Source: Beroe forskalii
Lineage: Eukaryota; Ctenophora; Nuda; Beroida; Beroidae
NCBI GenBank assembly: GCA_011033025.1
Contig: WFMF01000127.1
Coordinates: 1 to 64,000, forward strand
Reading direction: 5' to 3'
DNA: 64,000 bases
This document shows positions 46,701 to 55,176 of the stretch, piece by piece. Under the pieces are notes generated by a model. It had not been told where the DNA came from, made no database searches, and worked only from the letters and a program-made list of their open reading frames with translations. The number at the start of each line of letters is the position of its first letter. Position 1 is the stretch's first letter. The position numbers and the translations under genes were made by a program.

Positions 46701-47173
46701 GGCTAGTTTGGCTACGTTCGCGAGAAAGAAATGGAATTTTTATCTTACGCATAGGAAAGGTTTCTGCTGTGCCAAAAAGAAAACAGGGACGATTTGGATT
46801 ATGTGCTCAAAATTATTTGAAATTCTTAACATTTTGATGAATGTCCGTTTGTTATATCATCCTAGCAGTTCCATCCCTTTCAGCCACTGTACACTTAAAA
46901 TTTTTGGTTCAAAAATTTATAACCCATACCTATGACATCCCAAAATTTCATTGAGAAGCTCTAAGAACAAGCCGAATGCTTGAGCTTTTAATTTTTTAAG
47001 CTTGAGCTTTTAATTTTTTCCACTTTGATTTTGAAATTCCTAACATTTTAATGTTACACGTCCCACTTTTTCAGCAAATTTGAATTTCGGTTTTATGATC
47101 TATTCTCCTAAAATTCCCATCTTTTCAGCCACTGTACGCACCGGGTCCCAGTGCCCCTTCACCAGAAGAATAA
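16724..47173 (+). CDS. Shisa/WBP1/VOPP1-like six-cysteine membrane adaptor with two PPxY motifs
   Basis: Five coding exons: 16724-16836, 17049-17129, 37482-37591, 44871-44911, 45145-45195, then 47129-47173 with the TAA stop (the last is the sixth segment if 45145 is counted apart; six segments in all). All borders are AG/GT and all phases match, giving 146 residues. Residues 1-15 are a short hydrophobic leader. The ectodomain has exactly six cysteines (C23, C39, C45-C46, C55-C56). The membrane helix spans about 68-92, followed by a basic stop-transfer stretch KILRRRRKHH. The tail carries PPNY (116-119) and PPLY (132-135). Cys-rich ectodomain, single helix and C-terminal PPxY together define the Shisa-like (STMC6) adaptors. 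There PPxY binds WW domains such as those of NEDD4-family ubiquitin ligases, affecting trafficking and turnover. Which subfamily this belongs to is unclear. The 20.4-kb second intron carries satellite arrays, a scaffold gap and exons of another gene, so the join of exons 2 and 3 is inferred from phase and architecture. The exon 3 frame also contains an internal ATG at 37489. Confidence 0.6.
17700..19500. other. Intronic DNA with no supported exon
   Basis: Part of the 20-kb intron of the adaptor gene. It contains a CCAAT-type hairpin (18835-18889) and a (TTTG)n microsatellite near 19400-19419. No frame with family resemblance. Confidence 0.4.
18835..18889. repeat. CCAAT-type hairpin repeat
   Basis: GTCTGACGAATCAGAG faces CTCTGATTGGTCAGAC across a loop containing GATTTGTGGGATACT. 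It shares the loop motif (TTTGTnGGATACTG) and the CTGATTGG arm with copies at 48825, 59287, 62155 and 62909. Confidence 0.65.
19518..19574 (+). CDS. Possible first coding exon of the nested gene
   Basis: ATG at 19518 opens 19 codons (MFMSLCRYVWIFCRSQSYL) ending exactly at a strong GTAAGTAC donor in phase 0. The next plus-strand exon found (25225) begins in phase 0. The link spans 5.6 kb including a satellite array and is speculative. Confidence 0.25.
20510..20580 (+). repeat. tRNA-like SINE fragment
   Basis: GGTGGCTCAACTCAAGGGTAG resembles a tRNA A-box region, followed about 35 bases later by CCTAGTTCGCC, a weak B-box match. There is no complete cloverleaf. Confidence 0.35.
20993..21033 (+). 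repeat. CRE-bounded dispersed repeat
   Basis: Matches the family core: a decayed left CGTCA, then TCAGCACACCATTCTAATCC, then CTGATAATGACGTCA. The right TGACGTCA palindrome is intact. Confidence 0.6.
21090..21428 (+). promoter_or_regulatory. Promoter-like segment with CCAAT and CACGTG boxes
   Basis: Two ACCAATCAGAG or CCAATCAGAG boxes (about 21168 and 21210) are followed by TCACGTGA (about 21236) and GTCACGTGAC (about 21255). The CpG content is locally higher. CCAAT is the NF-Y core and GTCACGTGAC matches the USF/MITF-TFE class. About 160 bases downstream, GTCG|GTAAGC at 21428 looks like a splice donor, so this may be the promoter and first untranslated exon of the nested gene. It could equally be repeats that happen to carry the boxes. 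Confidence 0.35.
21465..24324 (+). repeat. 337-bp satellite, array 1 (about 8.5 copies)
   Basis: Tandem units start (TTAACTCATG) at 21483, 21820, 22158, 22485, 22822, 23161, 23494, 23832 and 24165; periods are 327-339 bp. Copies are nearly identical except for a G-run of 7-13 after AGTATCTC and small A/T-run indels. The last copy breaks off at 24324 in ordinary sequence. Each unit contains CATGAAATTTTGCAG|GTCAGT, which resembles a splice acceptor. A 61-codon frame recurs in some copies, but it is broken in most and is not a gene. Confidence 0.92.
24325..25224. other. Intronic DNA between satellite and nested-gene exon
   Basis: Ordinary AT-rich sequence; no exon supported. Confidence 0.4.
25225..27765 (+). 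CDS. Nested plus-strand gene, Ser/Thr-rich, unrecognised (partial)
   Basis: Exons: 25225-25326 (34 codons, AQHGAVLVSC...SPDR; amphipathic and probably helical), 27127-27187 (20 codons), 27376-27517 (47 codons, Ser/Thr-rich) and 27656-27765 (36 codons, Pro/Ser/Thr). The last three join in phase (phase 0 at 27187/27376, a split Gly at 27517/27656) with good borders, and the last ends at a GTAAGA donor, so the gene continues downstream. The first exon ends in phase 0 but 27127 needs one base to finish a codon, so at least one exon between them was missed. I recognise no domain. The Ser/Thr-rich stretch looks disordered. The gene lies wholly inside intron 2 of the adaptor gene; its 3' part may lie in or past the scaffold gap. 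Degenerate copies of its exon sequence occur at about 25440-25500 and 27533-27570. Confidence 0.5.
26035..26079 (+). repeat. CRE-bounded dispersed repeat
   Basis: Preceded by AAATAGGCGGTG, then TGACGTCATCAACTCACTAT, then TCTAATCTGTGATACTGATG and TCA. The left CRE is perfect; the right one has one change (TGATGTCA). Confidence 0.7.
27533..27570 (+). repeat. Partial duplication of nested-gene exon end
   Basis: CAGTCATTTGATATGGCTAACGTCAGCACTG is a near copy of the exon tail at about 27478-27510, displaced by about 57 bp past the donor site. It is a local tandem duplication that left a second donor-less copy in the intron. Confidence 0.6.
28340..28439. other. Scaffold gap (100 N)
   Basis: Exactly 100 N, the conventional placeholder for a gap of unknown size. 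ORFs crossing it are meaningless. It falls where non-satellite DNA gives way to damaged satellite copies, so the missing sequence is probably more satellite. Confidence 0.98.
28440..28937 (+). repeat. 337-bp satellite, damaged copies beside the gap
   Basis: About one and a half units recognisable as the 337-bp satellite, but with many short deletions and expanded homopolymers not seen in arrays 1 and 2. Given the adjoining gap, consensus error is as likely as real divergence. Confidence 0.8.
28938..31249. mobile_element. 2.3-kb repeat element inserted in the satellite
   Basis: The satellite is interrupted inside CTCTCAAAACCC. The left junction ends CTCAA (28933-28937) and the right flank restarts CTCAA (31250-31254), compatible with a 5-bp target duplication. 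The ends are inverted: CAAGGATCGAGG at the left against CCTCGGTCACTTG at the right (reverse complement CAAGTGACCGAGG), followed on both sides by GAGGCCGAG-rich sequence. No transposase frame was found. The interior is mainly a diverged tandem repeat of about 125 bp. Base calling looks rough, which limits certainty. Confidence 0.6.
29740..30970. repeat. Diverged tandem repeat of about 125 bp
   Basis: Marker motif GGCAGCAAC or variants recurs at about 29798, 29922, 30070, 30482, 30605, 30726 and 30853, with the intervening copy near 30200 degraded. Each is followed by GGGGGTCGGGG-like sequence and by TAATAGGGTTTCACTT-like sequence. Spacing is near 120-150 bp. It lies wholly within the 2.3-kb inserted element. 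Confidence 0.6.
31250..34615 (+). repeat. 337-bp satellite, array 2 (about 10 copies)
   Basis: Unit starts (TTAACTCATG) at 31484, 31825, 32159, 32498, 32834, 33171, 33493, 33835, 34162 and 34500. Same sequence and orientation as array 1. G-runs are 9-14 long. The final copy has lost its body and ends near 34615. Several internal copies carry 5-25-bp deletions (for example at 33225 and 34065). Confidence 0.92.
34916..35052 (+). repeat. 19-bp CACGTG minisatellite
   Basis: About seven units of CACGTGACTTTTCAAGAAA with minor changes; the first has CACGAG and the last two are degenerate. Every intact unit holds a CACGTG E-box, the core site of Myc/USF/MITF-class bHLH-zip factors. It lies 300 bp past satellite array 2 in the adaptor-gene intron. 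Confidence 0.8.
35100..35840. other. Intronic DNA, no exon seen
   Basis: AT-rich, with no open frame of interest and no recognised repeat. Confidence 0.35.
35850..36290 (+). repeat. 16-bp minisatellite (about 27 copies)
   Basis: Unit GTGTCAGAGTGAAGTG, with variants (CAGCGTGAAG, CAGAGTGGAG, GATGCCAGAG) that are clustered, suggesting successive local duplications. Two small indels disrupt the phase near 36155 and 36172. It contains no spacers and is not a CRISPR array. Confidence 0.9.
36690..36765 (+). repeat. tRNA-like SINE fragment
   Basis: GTATCGGTAGCTCATCCAGGG resembles an A-box region and GAGGTTCGCAAGATCCCG a B box about 40 bases later. There is no cloverleaf. Confidence 0.35.
38043..38080 (-). 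repeat. CRE-bounded dispersed repeat (one intact CRE)
   Basis: Reads TGACGTCATTATCAGGG then TTTAGAATGGTG in plus orientation, the reverse of the family. The other CRE is lost. Confidence 0.6.
38243..38285 (-). repeat. CRE-bounded dispersed repeat
   Basis: TGACGTCATTATCAGGG, then TTCAGAATGGGGCGTTGATG. Reverse orientation, 200 bp from the previous copy; the second CRE is decayed. Confidence 0.65.
38450..38492 (+). repeat. CRE-bounded dispersed repeat, full copy
   Basis: TGACGTCA at both ends, 27 bases apart, with ACCATTCTAA in the middle; the unit is 43 bp. It follows a further ATGATAATGACGTCA-type start, so two copies may be fused. Confidence 0.75.
39371..39415 (-). repeat. CRE-bounded dispersed repeat
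   Basis: TGACGTCATTATCAGGAG, then TTAGAGTGGTGTGTTGATGA and AGTCA. Reverse orientation; the right CRE is decayed. Confidence 0.7.
39955..40010 (+). repeat. tRNA-like SINE fragment
   Basis: AGTAGCTCAGTGACTGCC resembles an A-box region and GGGTTCAAGCCAAG is a good B-box match 20 bases later. The spacing is too short for an intact tRNA. Confidence 0.35.
40774..40828. repeat. CCAAT-type hairpin, near-perfect arms
   Basis: TTAACCAATCAGTGCGCGAG faces CTCGCACGCTAATTGGTCAA through a tiny ACAG-type loop; the arms are about 23 bp with three mismatches. Both arms present the CCAAT core to opposite strands. Confidence 0.75.
43356..43398 (+). repeat. CRE-bounded dispersed repeat
   Basis: CACGTCATCAACACACCATT, then GTAACCCCTGATAATGACG and TCA. 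The left CRE has one change (TCACGTCA); the right is perfect. Confidence 0.7.
43830..43952. repeat. CG-rich 120-bp inverted repeat
   Basis: The left arm CAGTTCGAAATGC ... GCGCGGCTTAAGTTTGCGCG and right arm CGCGCAAACTCAAGCCGCGT ... CAGTTCGAACTG are inverted around an AT-rich centre (ATAAACAATAAACATG). MITE-like, but no target duplication was identified. Confidence 0.7.
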
Positions 47174-47900
47174 CGCAGTGCGATGTTGTGATGTCAAGTC
47201 ACTTAGGTGCAGTGGAGTCGTGGTGTCTATTTGTGACAACCAAGTGATGGTGTCATCTTTTGACAACAAAGTGCCATTTGTAAAAACAGTGGTTTGATGT
47301 CACTTTGGAACAAGAAATCTATTTCACTAATCTGTGACTCCAATTACTGCTGCAGTGACTCTAAAACCAAACAGTATCGTATTTTATATGATCCTGAAGA
47401 CACTACTATTTGTATGATAATATCATCTGCTGATGCATTGTGTTCTAATGATGCTGAAATAATCAAGCTGATAAGAGCTGATAAGCTGATAAGAGCTGAA
47501 AAGCCGATAAAAAGTGAGAAAATATTTACATCTACTTTGATTTGTATACCGAAGAGTCAACGGTTAAGAGAACGTAAATTTGTCAAAATTTTGTTAGTTA
47601 TCGATGAAACGCGTTGTAGAAATGTAAGAAAGCAGTTTGTATGTAACCGGTTGGTAGTGAAGGGTTTAGATAGGAATTTAGTTGAATGTTCCAAATATGT
47701 TTATTTGAAACTGTGGATGTGTGACGGATGTTTCTTTCGGTCTTTTTGTAAACAAAAACGTGCCTTTTGTAATTATGACAGACGGACATTATACTGTATC
47801 TCATTCATTAAAATGTGAAATATGTCTGAAATGTTCAAAATCTTTGATTATTCTCCGAGTTGATTTCATCAAGCCGTGGTTATTGAGTGGTGTTTTGGTA
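47174..47900 (+). other. Probable 3' UTR and flank of the adaptor gene
   Basis: Follows the TAA stop directly. A 174-codon ATG frame (47294-47818) overlaps a 167-codon frame, but both are Lys/Ile/Cys-biased with no domain and lie where a 3' UTR is expected. No canonical AATAAA was found close by; ATTAAA occurs near 47807. Confidence 0.35.
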
Positions 47901-47920
47901 TCTAAACCAGAGCAAGGATT

Positions 47921-48030
47921 TCTATGTTGCTATGATTACCGCAAAACTTTTCTATGTTGCTATGGTTTCCGCAAAACTTTTCTATGTTGCTATGGTTTCT
48001 GTAAAATTTTTCTATGTTGCTGCGAAATGT
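47921..48030 (+). repeat. 30-bp tandem repeat (about 4 copies)
   Basis: Unit TCTATGTTGCTATGGTTTCC then GCAAAACTTT. Because 30 is divisible by 3, one plus frame reads a 10-residue repeat (FLCCYGFRKT) and a minus frame reads NIEKFCGNHS. Neither is supported as a gene. Confidence 0.8.
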
Positions 48031-48824
48031 TGCTGCCATATCGCCAGGGTTTTTTGTTTTCTCTGATCGGTGTTGCTTTACACGCGAGAAGTTCTGGAAT
48101 TGCTGCAATTTCACCCAGAAAACTACCAATTCTAACTAAAAAACTCAAATTTCAGATTCAAATTTTAGTTATATCATGTTCTCGAAAAAATCATTTGTCA
48201 GATTTCAGATTTGGGTGTTTTTGATTATTGAAAAGTTTTAGAATTTCAGCCGCATGTAAAGGCAACGCCGATTAATAGTTTTTCAGTATATTTGATATTT
48301 AATATCCTTTTCTTTAATAAGTTGATTAATATTTGCTATTTATATCACTCCTAACTTGAACTTTAGGTTTACATATTCCTTTTATTTATAATAACTCAGT
48401 GGAGGATTATAATCTCTTTTTCGATTAAGAATCTTGTGATTAAGTTTCTACGCCCAATTATTTTCATAAGAAGATACTGTGTGATATCTCTGAAAAAATG
48501 GTTTCATCTGATCAGGTTTAACTGCTCATAAAACACTAAAGCAACGCTTTTAATTAGCGCTGCGCAGTGCGTTTATGAATCATATGAATCATATGGATCA
48601 TCTATTTAAGAGATTCAAAATAGAGGTTTATTTGTTTATAAGTACGTTGCAAATTAACGTATTTGTAACTTTGTTTTATAAATATTTGTTTATTTAATGT
48701 ATAAAAACGTTTATAATATAACACCACGATATGTTGATATATTGACTGTTGCAATGCTCAATAATATGTTGTTTGGGGTAGCTTTATTGACGGAATATCA
48801 GTTTACGTTGCACGTGGTGTCTTG

Positions 48825-48869
48825 ACCAATCAGCACGCGTATTTGTATGATACTGTGCGCTGATTGGCT
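48825..48869. repeat. CCAAT-type hairpin repeat
   Basis: ACCAATCAGCACGCG faces TGTGCGCTGATTGGCT, with loop TATTTGTATGATAC. Confidence 0.75.
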
Positions 48870-48899
48870 GAATGCTGGTGCCGTTGATATGTGTAGTGA

Positions 48900-50090
48900 G
48901 TGCGCCCTTTTTAGGAAATTAGAAGAAAAGTTTACTTAATTTCATTCAAGACAAGAATTTTGTTCGTTTTTTGTTGTTTAGGGGCGAATTTAAGATTCGA
49001 CTGTCACCCACATTATTTTATCTCCTAATTCACTATGTTTCAAAACGTTTTCGTTATCACAGAAGTATTTAAGCTTTCCATGCAATTTTGAAGAAAAAAG
49101 ATTCTGACGATGAGATATCATAATCTGTTTACATTCTTAATTATTGTATTATTCATTTATTCAATTTGCATATTATTGTCATAAATGTGTTTGAATTGCG
49201 TTAAAGATTGATTTCAACAAAAATTGTCAGAATTCGATTGAAAATTTTATAATTAAATTGATGGATTATGAAAATTGACAGTTAAGTGTATCGCAAGACG
49301 CTACATAAACGATAATCATATTCTTGATGAGCAGAGATGATTTGGTTAAAATTTAGACGGTTAAATCGATCAAGACCGCTGATTGATGTATTACAGCCAC
49401 AATCATCATACGTCAAATCATGTTAAATTATAATTATCACATGATTCCTGATAGGAAACATGTTTGACAGTTACCATGGTAACCCGTGTAAGTAGTAAGG
49501 CCCATGAAGAAGATCCTATAATCACATAGCTTTATCCAAGAAGTTACGTTCATGTTATCGGGCATTTTCCAAAACCTTGCAGAAACTTGTTCCCATTGCA
49601 TTATAAACTTTACAATGCGATGAGAACATAGGTCCACGAAATTTTAAGCTAGGTTTTGCAAAAGTCCCCGGACTTCACAACGTTAAAAGTACCAATGAGA
49701 AGATGTTTTAAAATCATCAGCTGACGAGACCGACACCTCGAGTTCACAGGGGAATCTCTGAAAGTCAAACTTTAGTGTAACTTTGAGAATAGTATTTTAT
49801 TCTTGGGAGTCTACTCAGCAGCAGGTTTTACCTAATTAATTTCACGCTTTGTAACTTCAAATAACCATGAAAAACATAGGATCTCTGAGAATAGCGAGTG
49901 AAACAGGTGGTGTGAATTCATCAACTTACAGCTCTTAAACTATGATGATAATGATGCGAGACTTGACTGATATATTTATTCTATGGGGCATATTTCTCAA
50001 ATTCTTATACGTTCATTTATACCACACATATCATCGTCTCAAAATACTAAAATATCACACCCCGAACTTTGAAACAGGGTATGAAGTTCT
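48900..50090. other. Non-coding AT-rich DNA
   Basis: No gene recognised; short frames only. Confidence 0.4.
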
Positions 50091-50098
50091 GCGTTTTT

Positions 50099-50146
50099 CC
50101 TTTGATCGGCATTTTAAAATATTCCTTTTCAGATGCCGATCAAAGG
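50099..50146. repeat. Perfect 14-bp inverted repeat with 20-nt loop
   Basis: CCTTTGATCGGCAT at 50099-50112 is exactly mirrored by ATGCCGATCAAAGG at 50133-50146. The loop TTTAAAATATTCCTTTTCAG ends like a splice acceptor. A GATATC-poor surrounding and lack of other copies leave its role open. Confidence 0.75.
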
Positions 50147-50782
50147 GGGAAGGATCGCTTCATCTGTTTCGCCTGGTCAAATGGCTCTTCCTGAACACTG
50201 ATCACCATATCGATCGATGAAATCACTTAAATCTCGTGGTATCTGTATGCCACATGTTGATCCTAAATTCTTAAATTTAACAGATTTATTAATGGATTTA
50301 ATGTACTTGAGAGAATATTAACTTCACAGAATTGCACAATCTCATCAGGTGTTATTACTTAATATCGGCTACCAAGTAACCCACACCGACACAGTGTCCA
50401 TTTATATAACGACCTCTAGAACTTTCAATACACCTTCACTATCATATTGACAGCCGCACTTTCAAATGCTACCCTGAAAAACTCCAGCACAATTTAACCT
50501 AATTAAGACTTAAAAGTCACGTCTTCCCAATATGACGAATTGAAATGACAGGCGTCCTTCCCAATAAACGTTGCTTCTATGTCGATTGAAATGACAGGAG
50601 ACCTTTCCATTTAGGTGCTCGTCCAACGTCAACCTTGAACACGTCTTCTAAAACGTCATTTGAGGTTTGCTACAAGCTGCCTAGTGTAGCGATCATCACT
50701 GCTTTGTGTCACACGAGCAAGGAAATATATAGGGTTTCTCTTCTAAGGCATAAAACACACTTCAAAAATATAACAGGCGGTG

Positions 50783-50825
50783 TGACGTCATGAACTCACT
50801 ATTCTAATCCCTGATAATGACGTCA
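50783..50825 (+). repeat. CRE-bounded dispersed repeat, full copy
   Basis: Preceded by AACAGGCGGTG. TGACGTCA, 27 bases containing CACTATTCTAATCCCTGATA, TGACGTCA. Both CREs are perfect; this is the best copy in the window. Confidence 0.8.
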
Positions 50826-50899
50826 CTTTAACGTAAATATCCCTGCTGATAGTAATAGCTGATCTGTCGGTCAGGCAATGATATATATGTCTCGAATTA

Positions 50900-52600
50900 A
50901 AAGCGAGTTAACAAAGCTAACGAGGGCTGGGAACCTGTTTTTCCCAGTCTGATGACAGTCCTTATTAACCATGTAGAAATACGTCTTGTGGGTTATGTCA
51001 TCCAGGAGTGTCACTGATCGGTTTGTAAGGAACCCAAAAGAGCTGTAATTTCTGACTTTTTGCCGTTTCTCCCTTTCAAAATTCTTGTCAAACAAAGTTT
51101 GCGAGGTGATTGTTTTACAAATTGATGATGTACAATTGCTTGCGATGAAAAATTCTACTTTTATAATCGCTGAAGCATTGCTTTTGAGATTAAACAATTC
51201 AAAGTATTCATTATTTCACGGGTATACGCCGTTGATTTCTAAGTTTTACATAGCACAAGGATATGTATGTATGTAAGCATGCAAGGTATTATGCATTGCA
51301 GTAAAGGCGGTACACTCAAAGTTCCACAAAAACACTAAAAAATTCAAAGCAGTTAGAAATATATCCAAGTATAAGGAATGTTTGTACCACGTACGAACTT
51401 CTAAATAATTTAGGTGCCTACCTACCATCGCTGTAACTCCTTTAACCCACATTTTGAGAATTTTGGAATATGGGAGTCAAGCTAAGCTCACTTAAAATTC
51501 TGGTCGGATGCGTTGGAAAAGCGGTGATGGTTTCATTTGGTTTAACGAAAAACCATTCGCTTATAAGCTTCATCAACCCAGTAATACTCAAGCTTACTAG
51601 CATATTAAGATGATAGGTTTTGGGCGGCTGTAAGAATTAAGATCAGGGAGGTTAAAATTCATCCAGTTAGTGATATATCAAATGTACGCTCAGATGGCTT
51701 TTAGATAAGCACCTGTACACCTTGATAATTCTGGAATTAAGCCAGGTAGGGTGTCACCTGAGCCTTTCAGACTTTTCCAAGGCAATCAATAACAACATAC
51801 TGTATACTGGTCGGTTATAGATTAGACTTAGGATTTAGCGTTCCATAAGTATTTGCTTCAGCGGTTATGTTCAAAATTCGGATAACACCATTGCTGCTGG
51901 AAGACTTTAATCACTGTGTGAGTTGAATTGAAATTGAATGTGACCTGGCATTTATTTTTCAATTCCAGTCGAAATCCTTTTGACAACATTTCATTTTTCA
52001 TCCGCTACAGATTTGGAAAATTAGAAATCGTGGCAATTTGTTGACTGCTGTTCAACGTAAGTTTTGGAACGCGCGAGTACATTTCTATGTCATACGCCTG
52101 AAATCATGGTTGTAAAATTTTGCGCGCGCAATGCGCGCATTACATTCTGTGACCGAATGGAGCGAAGTGGCCAAATTTTGATATGAAGAGCAAATTTTGG
52201 TACGGAGACGTGAGCTTTTTTCAGGCAAAGTGCTGGTTCGTCCAAAATTTACAATCAACCTATGCCAAAACACTTGCATTTTCATCCTTTCAGTTCCATT
52301 TCTGATTTCTTTTTTCTCGATCAGTTTTCGTTCTTTTTTAATGTTCGTTTGATTATGGGGTGTTTCGGATGTTGGTTACGTGATCCAAGTTTTCACATTT
52401 TCGACCCTAACCCTATTACCCCCATCCCAACCCTACAGAATTTGACATCACAGATCACAGTGCCACAGTGATGCACTGCAGGCGACATCATCAATTTTCC
52501 ACGGAAAGCCCCTTAAAATGACGTCACTTCCTCCGTTAATGCGTCCCGTGGTTTCCTGTTGGAGCAGGAAATTACCAGATCCTCATCCGACATTAATCAT
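50900..52600. other. Non-coding AT-rich DNA
   Basis: Only short unsupported frames. A CG-alternating patch (TGCGCGCGCAATGCGCGC) lies near 52120. Confidence 0.4.
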
Positions 52601-53137
52601 TGATCCCACTGACTGAGTAAATAGTTGAGATTGACGTCATTATCAGGGGAAATAATCAGACATTGCTGACGATACATTGGTCAATCGCTGCACATTAGGG
52701 TTGGCAATTATATCTCAAAATTTTTTATCGATATAAGATATAATTTTTGATTTTTTATAGATATAAAATAAGATATAAAATATAATTTTCTTTTTGGGCA
52801 TATTTGCTGGGAAATAAGTATAATTTCAGCAGTCATTCAGTAATTTCAAATGATAGACACGAGTCTTTTCAAATCATTAGGTATCATTAAAGCATTAATA
52901 AATTTGACAATATATTAATAACCTACTAATCTGTTATACACTTCAATCAATTATCACATTGTAATCATCAATCAATCGAAAGTCTTATCTATAAAGTCCA
53001 AAATGTTTCTAGAAACACAAAAGATCATATCTCATTTACACAAAAATAATACGAATACACCATGTGTTAACTCATAGTATAAGAACTAAGAAGGTATTTA
53101 AAGTATCAAAATCAAGTCAAACCATCCCAATGAAATT

Positions 53138-54872
53138 CTATGAAGATTTCTTATTCAGCAAGTAATATTTCAAAAATACCAGAATATCAAGAGTTTCAGG
53201 GTTTAATCGACTCCTCAGTTCTGTTAAAAATAATCCAGTCACTGAAAATACACGTTCAGCCTCGACAGAAGTGGGAGGTACTGATTTGTATGCATTGTAG
53301 AGGTTGACCAGTGTGGAAGTCTTCTCTCCTCCTGACACATAAAGCTGAACTTCTTTAGAGAATGTGTCCTGCTCAATATCAGGCTCTTCAGGTTTCATGT
53401 AGCTGCAGAACTTGCTGAACAGTTCAGAGTGTGAGTCCTGTTTCGGCTTCTTCTTAGTGGGCTCCTCTGATGTAGATGTAGACTCCTCGACAACTTCAAG
53501 ATCTGTAGTAGGGAACAACCGAGAGTGTGTCGTCTTCAGTGCTCTCGTAAGAGAAGCTTTGGAAGGAAGCTGGTAGTTTTTATCTGTCTCCTTAAGAGAT
53601 TTGGGGTTCTCCAGGAATTTCATCTCTGACACCAAACCGTTGTTCTTACGATCATGGTAGCGTGTTTGCAAGGATTGTAGAAGTTCTTGAGCGATTTTAC
53701 TGTTAATCTCCTTCAGCTCTTGCTCCACAAATCGAATCATCTTCTCAGCAGCTGCTAGATCCTGATCTTGCTTACAGAGAACTGTGGTTGCAAGCTGGAA
53801 TGGGGCAAGACATTTCACAGCATCTTGTATCATCTCTGATTCCGTCTTACTGAGCATTAGTGAGGATAGGTTGAAATCCTTCAGGACAGTGTTAACAACG
53901 TCTTCTAGCTTCAAATATCTTTCTAGCATTGCAACCATACTCGACCATCGAGTTTTACAGTCTCTTTGAAGGGTTAATTCCTGATCGAACTCCAGCTTAA
54001 CAGCTTTCTGGAAGGCATCATTTTTCACTGGACTTCGCCGGAATTTGTTGACAATCTTTCGGACCTTCTTCACAACAGGATCGATCACTGAGTTCAATGA
54101 TGGAAGTGCAGAAGCAGTATTTGTTGGAGTTGGTATCTTTCCATCAAAGTCACCATCCTCTTCTTCGTCATCCTCATCACTATCAGTATTTTGCTCAGCT
54201 TCGTCGACTGATTCCTCGTCAGCAGTGCAATCTCCAGTATTCTTTCCTTTCTTCTCTGGGACATAGAATACGTCATTCACTACCAGGTGGAGTGTGTGAC
54301 TGAGACAAACATTGTGATGACATGGCAGCAATCTTCCCAACTTCATCATAACTGAAGCTCCATCAGTTGTTGCAGCAATGATATCATCCCACGAAATGTT
54401 GAACTCGTCAAGTCGCATCTCGATGATCTTCTTCAGTGTTTCAGCAGTCTGTGACCCCCACACTCGGACTAATCCCAGATTCCATCTTTTACCACCACGT
54501 TTATGTAAGTTGATACACATGTATCTGCGATTCTTCCCAGTGTACTCATCAAAGGTGAGAGAGAATCGTTCCCCTTTCTGTTTCTCAGCTTGCAGGGTAG
54601 CTTTAACATCAGCTTTAGCTTGTTTGTAGAAATCAAAAACTTTGGCTTTCACTGTATTGTGGGAGGAATAGGGGACAAACCCCTTCATCTGCATGAATGC
54701 TCTGATTAGCTCTGAAGAAGCTGCTTGATTGAATGAGAATCCATCCAAACAGATAACCTCTGCATACCACTCCTCCTGCATCTTCTTCTTCACGAAAGCT
54801 GCCGTTATGGGCACTTGCTTGAAAGGAGCTTTGGTGGGGGTGGTGCATCCATTTTCATGTGATTAGGGTGCT
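53138..54872 (-). pseudogene. hAT transposase, catalytic and dimerisation part
   Basis: About 558 codons are open from the GTG at 54814, and the frame is in fact open from about 54869. Order: LTFDEYTG near residue 90 (first acidic residue of the RNase H-like fold); IIAATTDGASVMMKLGR (second acidic residue); CLSHTLHLVVND (the conserved CxxH element); an acidic linker; TRWSSMVAMLERYLKL. The C-terminal hAT dimerisation domain has PPTSVEAERVFSVTG and LRSRLNPETLDILVFLK. The enzyme would cut and paste the element. Motifs look intact, but no proper start codon belongs to this frame. The N-terminal BED part is in another frame, so a one-base indel or a frameshift event is needed to join them. Confidence 0.88.
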
Positions 54873-55176
54873 TGTTCTTCACGTGGTACCAAAGTGACGA
54901 ATAAGAATTATCTGCTGTGGTTAATTTATAACTCTTTGGACAATAGTTACAGATACATGTGCCAGCATCCTCATACCGTGTAAAGTGGTCCCAAACCGGA
55001 CTCTCCTGCTTCCGCTTTGGCATTGTAGAAGTGAAGTCTGTACTCTGTAGAGGAGTGATGTAATCCGATGAAGTAAGGGTAAAGAGTAGTGATGAAACTG
55101 TTTCTAACGTGATCATTGAGGTATAAATACTGATCATTTGGCTTGTTGTTTTAAGAACAGTCCCTTGAATATCCAC
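54805..55176 (-). pseudogene. hAT transposase, N-terminal BED zinc finger part
   Basis: 123 codons from an ATG at 55176. The likely functional start is the internal MPKRKQ at about 55023. The BED finger has WDHFTRY, then C-x2-C (CNYC), then WYHVKNKHPNH with the two His. BED fingers bind transposon ends. The frame ends (TAA) ten bases past the start of the catalytic frame. The two overlap over about 65 bases around CCACCCCCACC (54838 region), where a homopolymer indel is the simplest explanation. Confidence 0.85.

Noticed and set aside
47294-48224. Two overlapping ORFs of 174 and 167 codons
   Set aside because: They overlap in different frames, have no domain, follow the adaptor-gene stop codon and include a tandem repeat.
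54045-54303. Plus-strand ORFs opposite the transposase
   Set aside because: They are antisense shadows of the acidic linker of the hAT transposase.
54826-54850. Programmed -1 frameshift joining the transposase halves
   Set aside because: No canonical X-XXY-YYZ slippery heptamer in the BED frame; a C-run indel explains the break more simply.
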